Shown here one piece after another: positions 15,981 to 24,520 of a DNA stretch of 60,533 nucleotides (positions are counted from its first letter, which is position 1; the number at the start of each line of letters is the position of its first letter). Below the pieces are notes generated by a model that worked only from the letters and a program-made list of their open reading frames with translations, had not been told where the DNA came from and did no database searches. Made by a program: the position numbers and the translations under genes. The DNA is from Methanobacteriota archaeon (lineage in GTDB: Archaea > Thermoplasmatota > Thermoplasmata > RBG-16-68-12), in the NCBI GenBank assembly GCA_005878635.1, contig VBLS01000111.1, forward strand, positions 1 through 60,533. The letters run 5' to 3'.

Positions 15981-17351
15981 ATGAGCTGGGCGGAGCGACA
16001 CCGACCGAAGGACCTCGACGACATCGTCGCGAATCCGACCGCGGTCGCCGAGCTCCGAAAGTGGGCGGCGGCATGGCAGCGCGGTCGACCGGACAAGAAG
16101 GCGGTCATCTTGCAGGGCCCTCCCGGCATCGGCAAGACGAGCGCCGCCCTCGCCCTCGCGAAGGAGATGGGCTGGAGCGTCGTCGAGATGAATGCCTCGG
16201 ACAGCCGGAACGCGGAGGCGATTCGGAAGGTCGCGACTCGCGGGGCCGTCCTCCAGACCTTCAGCGATTCCGGCGAATTCCTCCGGGCGGCCCAAGGAGG
16301 ACGCAAGCTGATCGTCCTCGACGAGGCCGATAACGTGTTCGGCCGGGAGGACCGCGGAGGGATCGGCGCGATCGTGGAGACGATCCAGACGAGCGGGCAG
16401 CCGATCGTCCTGATCGCGAACGACTACTACGGCCTCACCCGACGATCGTCCTCTCTGAAGCGACTAAGCAAGACCATCAAATTTCAACCTATTCACGATG
16501 ACGCCATGAAAAACATACTTCGCACGATCACCACCAAGGAAGGCGTCGACGTCGCCTCGGAAGTCCTTGATGTGATCGTCGAACGGTCCTCGGGAGATCT
16601 GCGGTCCGCGATCAACGACCTCGAGTCCCTCGCGATCGGCAAAGACGCGGTCCGGGCCACCGGGACGAAGGCCCTCGGGTACCGCGATCGAGAGCGCACG
16701 ATTTTCCCCGCGATCGAGGAGATCCTCCGGTCCGGAGATGCGCGGCGCGCGAAGGAGGCCGCGACGGGACTCGACGAATCCCCGGAGGACCTCATCTTGT
16801 GGGTCGACCAGAACCTGGGCCACGAGTTCGGCCGTCCCGACGACCTGGCCCGCGGCTACGATGCACTGAGCCGCGCGGACGTCTTCCTGGGGCGGGCCCG
16901 TCGGCGACAGAGCTTCGGCCTCTGGTCGTACGCGAAGGAGCTGATGTCGAGCGGCGTCGCGGTCGCCCGGAAGGGCCGTGGTCGAGGCGGCCAGCTCGAG
17001 TTCCCGTATTACCTGATCCAGATGGCCCGCTCTCGGGCGCAGCGCGGGGCGCGGACGTCCCTCGCCACGAAGCTCGCTCGCCACCTGCACGTCTCGCGGA
17101 CGCTCATCCTCGACGAACTCCTCCCGACGATCCGGATGCTGTTCCAGGGCGACGAGGAGCTGCGGGTGAACCTCACCGCCGCCCTCCGCCTCGAGGACGC
17201 GGAGGTCGCCCTCCTGATGGAGGAGCCGGAGTCGAGCCATGCGGTGAAGCACCTCCTCGAGAAGGCGGCCCTGGTCGCCGGGGCTCGTGCCCCCGAGTCG
17301 AAGGAAGGCTCGCTCCCCGCGTTCGACGAGGACGACGCCGATGCCGCGTGA
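15981..17351 (+). CDS. rfcL: Replication factor C large subunit
   Basis: AAA+ clamp-loader subunit that opens PCNA with four RfcS subunits. N-terminal M-S-W-A-E-R-H-R-P-K-D-L-D-D-I is the family opening; Walker A G-P-P-G-I-G-K-T-S, Walker B L-I-V-L-D-E-A-D and sensor-type helices follow. The 456-residue length fits. The start at 15981 matches the conserved N-terminus; an in-frame ATG at 15951 would add ten residues. The acidic C-terminal tail (D-E-D-D-A-D-A-A) is short and I see no clear PIP box. rfcS is not nearby. Confidence 0.92.
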   Translation: MSWAERHRPKDLDDIVANPTAVAELRKWAAAWQRGRPDKKAVILQGPPGIGKTSAALALAKEMGWSVVEMNASDSRNAEAIRKVATRGAVLQTFSDSGEFLRAAQGGRKLIVLDEADNVFGREDRGGIGAIVETIQTSGQPIVLIANDYYGLTRRSSSLKRLSKTIKFQPIHDDAMKNILRTITTKEGVDVASEVLDVIVERSSGDLRSAINDLESLAIGKDAVRATGTKALGYRDRERTIFPAIEEILRSGDARRAKEAATGLDESPEDLILWVDQNLGHEFGRPDDLARGYDALSRADVFLGRARRRQSFGLWSYAKELMSSGVAVARKGRGRGGQLEFPYYLIQMARSRAQRGARTSLATKLARHLHVSRTLILDELLPTIRMLFQGDEELRVNLTAALRLEDAEVALLMEEPESSHAVKHLLEKAALVAGARAPESKEGSLPAFDEDDADAA

Positions 17352-17898
17352 GTCGGGAATTCGCCAACGAGCTATCGTCGGTCGACGGCTCGACCTCGCG
17401 GACTTCGAACTCCTGACCAAGTACACCTTGCCATTCGTGGACGCCGCGTGGGAGGTGCCTTTCGCGGTCCTCGATCTCGTAGGAAGCCCTCCTCGAGTCC
17501 TCGCGGGGCCGATCCACTGGGACGGATCGCGCTTGCATTCGACCGAACCGAAAGCGGCCCTCCGACGGATTGAATCCGTCCCGCCCGAAGACCTTGGTCA
17601 TCTCGTTCACTACGATCCCTGGTGGGTGTTCCGCGGCGCATCCGGGGTGGACCGAACGTGGATCGAGGCCGCGTTCGCCACGAACATCGCGCGCCCGTTC
17701 ATGCACGCGGGGAAGAAACTCAAGATCCACGACCTGCGATTCGACGACGGGATGGAGAGGCTCGAGGCGATCCTGGCGAAGGACGACGTGTTCCGGCCGA
17801 TCGAGCTCCACCGGGGCGAAGTCGACTTGCTCTCGTTGCGGCGAGGGAGGCCCGATGACGTCGAAGGATCATCCTCCCCGACCGCGAAAGCCCTTTAA
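17341..17898 (+). CDS. Conserved-context hypothetical protein
   Basis: A 185-residue soluble protein I do not recognise. It starts at ATG 17341, overlapping the rfcL stop by 11 nt, and ends 12 bp before taw1. The middle is rich in Trp, His and Asp (H-Y-D-P-W-W-V-F, I-H-D-L-R-F-D-D-G-M), with no Cys pairs, signal or membrane helix. The last 20 residues are low complexity. Overlap with rfcL indicates translational coupling, so a role near replication or tRNA modification is possible but unsupported. Confidence 0.75.
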   Translation: MPRESGIRQRAIVGRRLDLADFELLTKYTLPFVDAAWEVPFAVLDLVGSPPRVLAGPIHWDGSRLHSTEPKAALRRIESVPPEDLGHLVHYDPWWVFRGASGVDRTWIEAAFATNIARPFMHAGKKLKIHDLRFDDGMERLEAILAKDDVFRPIELHRGEVDLLSLRRGRPDDVEGSSSPTAKAL

Positions 17899-17910
17899 CT
17901 TCCGACTCGC

Positions 17911-18861
17911 ATGCGCCGACGAATGGATTCGGAGAAGCAGGAAGTCCTGGAGCGGCAGGGCTATCGCATCGTCGGAGAGCACAGCGGTGTCAAGCTCTGT
18001 CACTGGACGAAGGCCAGCTTGACGAAGGGCGTGGGTTGCTACAAGCAGACGTTCTACGGCATCGAGAGCCATCGATGCCTCCAGATGACGCCGACCGTGG
18101 ACGCCTGCAACCTCGCCTGCCAATTCTGCTGGCGCACGCAGGAGTGGGGTTCCGACTCCCTCTTGCTCGCGGACGACCCCACCATGATCGTCGAGGATTC
18201 GATCCGCGCCCAGCGGGAACTCCTCAGTGGATTCAAGGGCAACCCGAATGTCTCGCGGGAGCGGTTCCTCGAGGCATGGCATCCGACGAACGTGGCCATC
18301 AGCCTCACCGGAGAGCCGACCCTGTATCGTCGCCTCGGTGAGATGATCGATGAATTCCAACGTCGCCGCATGTCGACGTTCCTCGTGACGAACGGCACGA
18401 CGCCGGCGGCCCTGCGACGGCTGCACTCGGAGGGCCGGCTTCCGACGCAACTCTATGTGACCGTCGCGGCCCCGAACGAGACGATCTATCGGACATTGGT
18501 CGTCCCCAAGTCCGGTCATGAATGGCTGAAACTGAAGGAGACGCTCGCCCTCCTCCCGACCTTGCCGACCCGGACCGTCCTCCGCCACACGCTGGTCGAG
18601 GGATGGAACCTCGGGTGGGAGGACGAGTACGCGGAACTGGACCGCCCCGCGAAACCGATGTTCATCGAGTGCAAGGGCTACAGCTTCGTCGGGGAGAGCC
18701 GGCTCCGCCTCGAGGCGAACAACGTCCCCAGTCACGCGTCGATCCGGACCTTCGCCGAACGCCTGGGAGAGCGGCTGGACTACAAGATCGCCGCCGAGCG
18801 CGAAGACAGTCGGGTCGTCCTGCTCACCCGGGACGGCGAACTCCATCCTCTTTCCCGCTGA
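17911..18861 (+). CDS. taw1: 4-demethylwyosine synthase Taw1 (radical SAM)
   Basis: Radical SAM enzyme that condenses N1-methylguanosine-37 of tRNA-Phe with pyruvate to form 4-demethylwyosine. The cluster motif C-N-L-A-C-Q-F-C-W-R near 67-76 is present, with extra upstream Cys (K-L-C-H-W, G-C-Y-K-Q) for the second Fe-S cluster, and S-L-T-G-E-P-T-L-Y in the barrel. The 316-residue length is normal. A TATA-like CTTTAAC at 17893 predicts transcription start near 17921, so the second ATG at 17923 may be the true leaderless start. Confidence 0.93.
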   Translation: MRRRMDSEKQEVLERQGYRIVGEHSGVKLCHWTKASLTKGVGCYKQTFYGIESHRCLQMTPTVDACNLACQFCWRTQEWGSDSLLLADDPTMIVEDSIRAQRELLSGFKGNPNVSRERFLEAWHPTNVAISLTGEPTLYRRLGEMIDEFQRRRMSTFLVTNGTTPAALRRLHSEGRLPTQLYVTVAAPNETIYRTLVVPKSGHEWLKLKETLALLPTLPTRTVLRHTLVEGWNLGWEDEYAELDRPAKPMFIECKGYSFVGESRLRLEANNVPSHASIRTFAERLGERLDYKIAAEREDSRVVLLTRDGELHPLSR

Positions 18862-18915
18862 ACGGACTCACGGCGGCGGTTTTTAGAGCCCCTGCCGGAT
18901 ACGACGCCGAACGCC

Positions 18916-19434
18916 GTGGTCGATCTCCTCCAGATCCTGCTCGACTCCTACAACACCCCCTGGATCTACATGCTCCTGGCGTTCGGGTATGCGATCCTGG
19001 TCGCGATCATCCTGCCGATCCCGATCGAGATCGCCCTCGTCAAACCGCTCGTCGACCAGAACTTCGGATTCCTCCTTGGCACCGGCTTGGCGATCGCCGC
19101 GGGCAAGACGCTCGGCGCGTGGCTCATCTTCATCTTCGGCCTGAACATCGAAGGATCGATTCGGAAGTGGTCGGCCCGCTGGCGGGTCGCCGCCTGGATT
19201 GTGAGGAAGGCCGAGAAGCTGGTCCAGAAGACCGGATACGCGGGGCTGTACCTTCTCCTGAGCATCCCCCTCATGAGCGACACGATCCCGATCTACGTGT
19301 ACTCCCTCTTCAACCAGGAAGGGAAGGCCCTGGAGCGGAACATGTTTCTGATCGCGAATTTCCTCGCGGCCCTGAATCGCGTCGCGATCCTCGGCGCGAT
19401 CTGGTTCGTAGCCCGTGAATTCTTCCCCATTTGA
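18916..19434 (+). CDS. Small VTT/DedA-like membrane protein
   Basis: A 172-residue integral membrane protein with four or five helices. I-L-P-I-P-I-E-I-A-L-V near 33-43 resembles the re-entrant P-x-P-x-E segment of VTT/SNARE-associated (DedA-like) proteins, and a second paired element S-I-P-L-M-S-D-T-I-P lies near 117-126. These proteins move or scramble phospholipids in other systems; substrate here unknown. GTG 18916 follows a TATA-like TTTTTAGA at 18882. The stop overlaps the next ATG by one base. Confidence 0.7.
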   Translation: MVDLLQILLDSYNTPWIYMLLAFGYAILVAIILPIPIEIALVKPLVDQNFGFLLGTGLAIAAGKTLGAWLIFIFGLNIEGSIRKWSARWRVAAWIVRKAEKLVQKTGYAGLYLLLSIPLMSDTIPIYVYSLFNQEGKALERNMFLIANFLAALNRVAILGAIWFVAREFFPI

Positions 19435-20459
19435 TGGCCCACACCCTTATGGTGCGGGGTCGGTTCCGACGGCCCGTGTTCGAACTGCCGTCGGTCCTCG
19501 ATGCGACCGGCCTGCTCGATAAGGCCTTCGGCCGGGCCGCCAAGGCCACGGCGACAGGACCCGATCGGATCGCGCGGGCACGCAACCTCGCCGCCGCCCG
19601 GGTCCGGATCGCGGGGCAGACGATCGAGTCGACCCTCCGAGGAATCGTGAAGGGCTTCCCCAGCCTAGACCGGCTGCCGCCCTTCTACCGCGAGCTCGTC
19701 GACATCTTGGTCGATGCGAACCAGCTCAAGAAACACCTCGGCGCGATCGACTGGGCGGCGGACCGAACCGCGAACCTGGCGCGCGACTATCGTCGCCGAA
19801 TCGGCAAGGCGGAGGGCCAGTCCATCGGGGAGCTGCGGAAGCAGGCGTACGGCCGACTCTCGTCGCTCGTGGAACAAGTCGGGCCGGATCTCGAGGCGCT
19901 CACCGAGGCCCGTCGCGCCCTCCGACGGCTCCCGGAGATCGATCCCGCCCTGCGGACGGTCGTGGTCGCGGGCTACCCGAACGTCGGGAAGAGTTCCTTC
20001 GTCCGCGCGGTCTCCTCCGGTCGACCGAAGATCGCGGACTACCCCTTCACCACGAAACGGGTCTCGCTCGGCCACTTCGACCGAGGGGTGGAGCGCTTCC
20101 AGATCCTCGACACCCCGGGCCTCCTCGATCGACCGATGGCGAAGCGGAACGCGATGGAGCGCCAGGCGATCTCGGCGCTCTCCCACGTCGCGGACGGAAT
20201 CCTCTTCCTCCTCGATCCCACGGAGACCTGTGGGTATCCGCTCGACGACCAACGGAAGCTCCTGGCCGAGATCCGTAGTCTCTTTCCCGCGGTCCCTCTG
20301 CTCGTCCTTGCGAACAAATCGGACCTCGGAGGCCCGCGGACGGAGGGGATCGCGGTGTCGTCCCTCACCAGCCGCGGGGTGACGAAGGCCCTCGATGCGT
20401 TGTTGGCGAAAGTCACCAACCGCGGTCCTGGAGGCGCGCCTCGATCGGCAGCGCCTTAG
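19434..20459 (+). CDS. NOG1-family GTPase (ribosome biogenesis)
   Basis: TRAFAC GTPase of the Nog1/Obg-related group linked to large-subunit assembly. The N-terminal helical domain (1-165) precedes G1 A-G-Y-P-N-V-G-K-S-S, the switch F-T-T-K-R-V-S-L-G, G3 D-T-P-G-L-L-D-R-P and G4 N-K-S-D. The 341-residue length matches archaeal NOG1, which lacks the eukaryotic tail. The ATG overlaps the preceding stop. The last 47 bp run antisense over the 3' end of pdxS, an unusual convergent coding overlap. Confidence 0.88.
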   Translation: MAHTLMVRGRFRRPVFELPSVLDATGLLDKAFGRAAKATATGPDRIARARNLAAARVRIAGQTIESTLRGIVKGFPSLDRLPPFYRELVDILVDANQLKKHLGAIDWAADRTANLARDYRRRIGKAEGQSIGELRKQAYGRLSSLVEQVGPDLEALTEARRALRRLPEIDPALRTVVVAGYPNVGKSSFVRAVSSGRPKIADYPFTTKRVSLGHFDRGVERFQILDTPGLLDRPMAKRNAMERQAISALSHVADGILFLLDPTETCGYPLDDQRKLLAEIRSLFPAVPLLVLANKSDLGGPRTEGIAVSSLTSRGVTKALDALLAKVTNRGPGGAPRSAAP

Positions 20460-21432
20460 CGTCGAGGCCTTTCATCGCGAGCCCGATCCCTTTCGAGACC
20501 TCTGCGACGGTCGACGGATCGTCGAAGTGGGCGACCGCGTCCACGATGGCTCGGCCTCTCGTCTCCGGGTTCTCCGCTTTGAAGATGCCGGAGCCGACGA
20601 AGACGCCGTCGCAGCCCATGAGCATCATGAGGGCCGCATCGGCCGGCGTCGCCACGCCGCCGGCGGCAAAGTTGACGACCGGGAGGCGCTGGATTTTCTT
20701 GATTTCCAGGAGGACTTGGTAGATTCCCTCGGTGATGTCGTCGAGCGTGGCTCCCGCGAACACGACGTCCGCCTCGCGCACGGTCGGATCGGCTCCCTGC
20801 GCCGTCCGGACCTCCTTCAGGAGCTTCGTGTAGCTGTCCGCGAACTTCGTCCCGACCGACATGAGCCGGTCGTTGTCGAGGTCCTTCAGTTCCGCGATCG
20901 CCGCCGTCACAAGTCGGATGTGGCGGACGGCCTCGACGACGTCCCCGGTCCCGGCCTCGCCCTTCGTGCGGATCATGGCGGCGCCTTCCCAGGTTCGGCG
21001 CACGGCCTCCCCGAGGTTGCGGGCCCCGCACACGAAGGGGACCTCGAATCCCCTCTTGTTGACGTGGAAGAATGGATCTGCGGGGGTGAGGACCTCGGAT
21101 TCGTCGATCATGTCGACGCCGAGGGACTCAAGCGCCCGCGCCTCGGCCTCATGTCCGATTCGGCACTTCGCCATCACAGGGACCGTGACCGCGTCCATGA
21201 TCTCCTGGATCTTGACCGGATCCGCCATCCGCGCGACCCCGCCGGCGGCACGAATGTCCGCCGGGACGCGCTCGAGGGCCATGACGGCGACCGCGCCAGC
21301 TTCCTCGGCGATCAGGGCCTGCTCCGCGTTCGTGACGTCCATGACGACCCCGCCCTTCTGCATCTTCGCGAAGCCGCGCTTGAGGAGTTCGGTCCCGAAT
21401 CGGAGTCGTTTCAGGTCGAGTTCGAGGGGCAC
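20413..21432 (-). CDS. pdxS: Pyridoxal 5'-phosphate synthase lyase subunit PdxS
   Basis: Makes PLP from ribose 5-phosphate, glyceraldehyde 3-phosphate and ammonia delivered by PdxT. The family blocks are intact: L-R-F-G-T-E-L-L-K-R-G-F-A-K-M-Q-K-G-G-V, P-V-M-A-K-C-R-I-G-H, I-D-E-S-E-V-L-T-P-A-D, R-T-K-G-E-A-G-T-G-D-V-V and the C-terminal E-A-R-L-Q-D-R-G-W. The GTG at 21432 places the conserved L-R-F-G-T-E block eight residues in; the frame runs on upstream without coding character. pdxT is not in the window. The 3' end overlaps NOG1 tail to tail by 47 bp. Confidence 0.94.
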   Translation of the reverse strand: MPLELDLKRLRFGTELLKRGFAKMQKGGVVMDVTNAEQALIAEEAGAVAVMALERVPADIRAAGGVARMADPVKIQEIMDAVTVPVMAKCRIGHEAEARALESLGVDMIDESEVLTPADPFFHVNKRGFEVPFVCGARNLGEAVRRTWEGAAMIRTKGEAGTGDVVEAVRHIRLVTAAIAELKDLDNDRLMSVGTKFADSYTKLLKEVRTAQGADPTVREADVVFAGATLDDITEGIYQVLLEIKKIQRLPVVNFAAGGVATPADAALMMLMGCDGVFVGSGIFKAENPETRGRAIVDAVAHFDDPSTVAEVSKGIGLAMKGLDAKALPIEARLQDRGW

Positions 21433-21598
21433 AGGAGGCCTCCGAGCGGAACACCCGTCCGTGGGTACTTCTACTTTGCGCGCTCGGTCGCGCCAATCGC
21501 ATGCCGCAGGCTCGCGAATCCAAGGATCGGGTTGTCCCTCGTCTGCGTGTTCTCCTTCCGAGAAACGCTTAAGTGAGCCCGTCGAATCAGCGGCCGCA

Positions 21599-22135
21599 GT
21601 GCGCGTTGTCTGCGTCACGGGCATGCCCGGTTGCGGGAAGGAGGAGGTGCTCGCCGTGGCCCAGGCCCTCGGCTTCTCCATCGTCCGCATGGGGGATGTG
21701 GTCCGAGAGGAGGCGCTCCGCCGCGGCTTACCGATCTCGGATGCCGCGGTCGGGGGCATGGCCCACGCGGAACGGCAAGTGCACGGCCTGGGAATCTGGG
21801 CGGAACGGACGCTCCCCCGAATCTCCGGAGACCGGGTGTTGGTCGACGGACTTCGGGGGCGGGCGGAACTCGAAATCTTCCGGAACTCGTTCGGCGACGA
21901 CCTGTCCGTCGTCGCCGTGCATGCGTCCCCGAGGACCCGGTACGAGCGGATGCTCCGGCGTCGCCGGACGGACGATGCCGGATCGATCGAGGCGTTCGGC
22001 GCCCGCGATCTCCGAGAGCTCAGCTGGGGGCTCGGCGACGTGATCGCGACCGCCGACGTGATGCTCGTCAACGAAGGCACCTTGGAGGAATTCCGACGCG
22101 CAGCAAGGACGGCCCTGGGGCGCCTCCATGGCTAA
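21599..22135 (+). CDS. UPF0200-family P-loop nucleotide kinase
   Basis: A 178-residue P-loop kinase of the archaeal UPF0200 group, related to dephospho-CoA and nucleoside monophosphate kinases. P-loop G-M-P-G-C-G-K-E-E near 8-16, then V-R-M-G-D-V-V-R-E-E-A-x-x-R-G, the family's strongest block. Substrate unproven. A TATA-like GCTTAAGTG centred near 21571 puts transcription start at GTG 21599, so the message should be leaderless. Divergent from pdxS; the next gene overlaps by 8 nt. Confidence 0.85.
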   Translation: MRVVCVTGMPGCGKEEVLAVAQALGFSIVRMGDVVREEALRRGLPISDAAVGGMAHAERQVHGLGIWAERTLPRISGDRVLVDGLRGRAELEIFRNSFGDDLSVVAVHASPRTRYERMLRRRRTDDAGSIEAFGARDLRELSWGLGDVIATADVMLVNEGTLEEFRRAARTALGRLHG

Positions 22136-22562
22136 GTTGCCAATCCGGTGGATCGAGGCGCGGACCTACCGCCATGCGACGGAAGACGAAGGTCGGGTGG
22201 GAAGGGCCCTGGACTTCGCGGTGCCTGGGGGAGCTCCGGCGCGCGACGTCCTCCAAGGGCACTTTGGGAACAAGCTGGTCCGGCTGACGCGGCGGCTCGA
22301 GGAAAACCCGTCCATCCGAGTGGCGTGGGAGCGGTGGACCGCCGCCGGGCTGCTCGACGCCCTCGCGACCGAGGCGGACGCGCGCGTGGACGAGGAGGGC
22401 ATCTTGCATTTTCGTCTCGACAAGCAGGCCGCTTTCGAAGAACGATGGTCCCTCGCGAAGGACTCCGACACGATCGATGTCCGCGTGAAACTCGTCGCCT
22501 ACCCGGCGAAGCCCGCGGAGGCCCGGCGGGTCGCCAAGTCCATCTTGCCCGGGGCGGCGTGA
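22128..22562 (+). CDS. RNA-binding protein, exosome-associated (COG1325 type)
   Basis: A 144-residue protein resembling the archaeal COG1325 family annotated as an exosome subunit or RNA-binding protein. Marks: W-I-E-A-R-T-Y-R-H-A-T-E-D-E at the N-terminus, G-H-F-G-N-K-L, then F-R-L-D-K-Q-A-A and V-R-V-K-L-V-A-Y-P. Family members have an L5-like fold. It overlaps the kinase gene upstream and abuts acnX downstream, forming one plus-strand operon (21599-24520). Confidence 0.85.
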   Translation: MAKLPIRWIEARTYRHATEDEGRVGRALDFAVPGGAPARDVLQGHFGNKLVRLTRRLEENPSIRVAWERWTAAGLLDALATEADARVDEEGILHFRLDKQAAFEERWSLAKDSDTIDVRVKLVAYPAKPAEARRVAKSILPGAA

Positions 22563-23726
22563 ATGCGGCTCACCCGCGAGCAGCGCCGCCTGCGGGACGA
22601 CGGCACGCCGGCGCAGCGCAAGGCAATGCAGATCTTGCTCGCCCTCTCCCGCCTGTCGGAAGCGGAGCGTCTCGTCCCCATCACCTCGGCGCACGTGTCG
22701 GGCGCCTCCTACAAGATGATCGGCGATCCGGGGCTTGAGTTCCTCGAGGATTTCGCGCGCGACGCCCGAGTCACTGTCCCGACGACCGTCAACCCACTCG
22801 GCACGGACCTCCGGCAGTGGAGGGAGCTTGGCATCCCCGCGGAGTTCGCAGGGAAGCAGGAACGGATCGCCCGCGCCTACGAGTCGATGGGCGTCCGTCC
22901 GAGCTTCACCTGCACGCCCTACCTCGTTGGCGCACGGCCATCGTTCGGCGAGCACGTCGCATGGGCCGAATCGAACGCCGTGTGCTTCGCGAACTCCGTC
23001 CTCGGCGCACGGACGAACCGCGAGGGAGGCCCCTCGGCCCTGGCGGCCGCGATCGTCGGCGCGACGCCGGAATACGGGCTCCACAAGGACGAAGGCCGTT
23101 CGCCGACCGTTCGCGTGAATGTGACTACGAAGCCGCACGGGCTCGATTTCTCCCTGATTGGATTGGTCGCGGGCCAGCAGGTCGGCGATGGCCTCCCGTT
23201 CTTCCGCGGGTTCCGCGGTTCCGAGGAGGACTTGAAATGGCTCGGCGCGGCGCTGGCATCGACGGGCGCTTGTGCGATGTTCCACCTCGAAGGCGTCACC
23301 CCAGAGGCGCGGCGGGCCCGCACCGCAGGCTTGCCCTCCCTCACGATCTCACGGGCCGATCTGGTGCAGGCTCAGAGGTCCTTCACCGACGGGACGAAAG
23401 CGGACGTGATCGCCCTCGGCTCGCCCCAACTATCCGGGCAAGAACTCTGGAGCGTCGCGGACCGCGTGCGACGGAAGCCTCCCCGGATTCCGGTCTGGGT
23501 CTTCACGAGCCGCGCCGTCCGAGACGAGAACCCGGAGCCGGTCGCGGCGATCGAGAGCCACGGCGGCCGCGTCCTCGCGGACACGTGCCTCGAGGTCACG
23601 CTGCTCGAGCATCGATTCGGGACGGTCGCCACCCCTTCGGGAAAGGCCGCGTACTACCTGCCGAGCCTCTGCAAGCAGAAGGTCATCCTCGACGAGCTCG
23701 ACGCCCTCCTGGAGCGGTACGGATGA
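22563..23726 (+). CDS. Phosphomevalonate dehydratase large subunit (aconitase X catalytic)
   Basis: Iron-sulfur dehydratase of the AcnX (DUF521) group; in archaea it turns (R)-5-phosphomevalonate into trans-anhydromevalonate 5-phosphate. The 387-residue protein has I-T-S-A-H-V-S-G, T-C-T-P-Y near 119, C-F-A-N-S-V-L-G-A-R-T-N-R-E-G-G, F-H-L-E-G-V-T-P-E and D-T-C-L-E-V near 350; the conserved Cys can hold the [4Fe-4S] cluster. The next gene is its small subunit, with overlapping stop and start. HMG-CoA reductase 10 kb away supports the isoprenoid role over a hydroxyproline one. Confidence 0.9.
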   Translation: MRLTREQRRLRDDGTPAQRKAMQILLALSRLSEAERLVPITSAHVSGASYKMIGDPGLEFLEDFARDARVTVPTTVNPLGTDLRQWRELGIPAEFAGKQERIARAYESMGVRPSFTCTPYLVGARPSFGEHVAWAESNAVCFANSVLGARTNREGGPSALAAAIVGATPEYGLHKDEGRSPTVRVNVTTKPHGLDFSLIGLVAGQQVGDGLPFFRGFRGSEEDLKWLGAALASTGACAMFHLEGVTPEARRARTAGLPSLTISRADLVQAQRSFTDGTKADVIALGSPQLSGQELWSVADRVRRKPPRIPVWVFTSRAVRDENPEPVAAIESHGGRVLADTCLEVTLLEHRFGTVATPSGKAAYYLPSLCKQKVILDELDALLERYG

Positions 23727-24520
23727 AGCTCCGAGGACGCGGGATTGCATCGGGCTTTGCGGAAGGGATCGCCTTCGTGATTCGCGTCCCTTTCTCCTTC
23801 GTCGGCGGCGCGGACCCGGCCACGGGCACCGTCCTCGATGCCGCGACAGGCGGCGCCAACGAACGCCTCGACGGCCGGATCTTCGCGTTCCCGCACGGCA
23901 AAGGGAGCACGGTTGGCTCTTACGTCATCTACGGCCTCGCGAAGAGGGGAGTCGGCCCCGCGGGCATCGTCAACTCTGCGGCCGAGGGAATCGTCGCGGT
24001 CGGCGCGATTCTCGCCGGAATCCCGATGGTCGATCACATCGACGTCGGGGGCCTGGAGAACGGCGACACGGTCCGTATCGACGGGGACCGTGGGACCGTC
24101 GAGCTCCCCGGGGTCCGCGCACGACCCGTCGTCTCCGTCGTGCTGAGAAACGGCGGTCGGATCCTCCTCGTGCGACGAAGTCCATCGGTTGGGACCTTTC
24201 GCGGTCGCTGGTCGGTCATTTCGGGGTCCATCGAAGGCCGCGAGGATCCGAAATCCCGCGCGATCCGAGAGGTGCGAGAGGAGACCGGCCTCCGAGGAAT
24301 TCGGTTTCGTGCGAATGCGGCCCCGATCCATGCCCGCGACGGCGCCACGATGTTCGTCGTCCACCCCTTCCTCTTCGACGCCCCGAGCCGCCGCGTGCGC
24401 CTCGATTGGGAGAATGTCGAGCACCGATGGATTCGGCCGGAGGAGATCGGTCGCTACGAAACGGTCCCGCGACTTCCCGACGTCGTCGCGGCGGTGCTCC
24501 GCATGGGGCGGGAGTCCTAG
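23723..24520 (+). CDS. Phosphomevalonate dehydratase small subunit fused to Nudix hydrolase
   Basis: A two-domain protein of 265 residues. Residues 1-130 are the AcnX swivel domain (DUF126): G-x-A-S-G-x-A-E-G, then G-K-G-S-T-V-G-S-Y-V near 59-68, P-A-G-I-V-N and I-P-M-V-D-H-I. The free small subunit is normally about 130-150 residues. Residues 134-260 are a Nudix domain with a complete Nudix box G168-x5-E174-x7-R182-E-V-R-E-E-T-G-L190. The frame is continuous with no start between the domains. The Nudix substrate is unknown; an isoprenoid or anhydromevalonate phosphate is plausible from context. ATG overlaps the large-subunit stop. Confidence 0.9.
   Translation: MKLRGRGIASGFAEGIAFVIRVPFSFVGGADPATGTVLDAATGGANERLDGRIFAFPHGKGSTVGSYVIYGLAKRGVGPAGIVNSAAEGIVAVGAILAGIPMVDHIDVGGLENGDTVRIDGDRGTVELPGVRARPVVSVVLRNGGRILLVRRSPSVGTFRGRWSVISGSIEGREDPKSRAIREVREETGLRGIRFRANAAPIHARDGATMFVVHPFLFDAPSRRVRLDWENVEHRWIRPEEIGRYETVPRLPDVVAAVLRMGRES

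Noticed and set aside
20413..22080. PdxS read from a start at 22080
   Set aside because: Residues before GTG 21432 are low complexity, antisense to the UPF0200 gene, and PdxS homology begins eight residues after the GTG.
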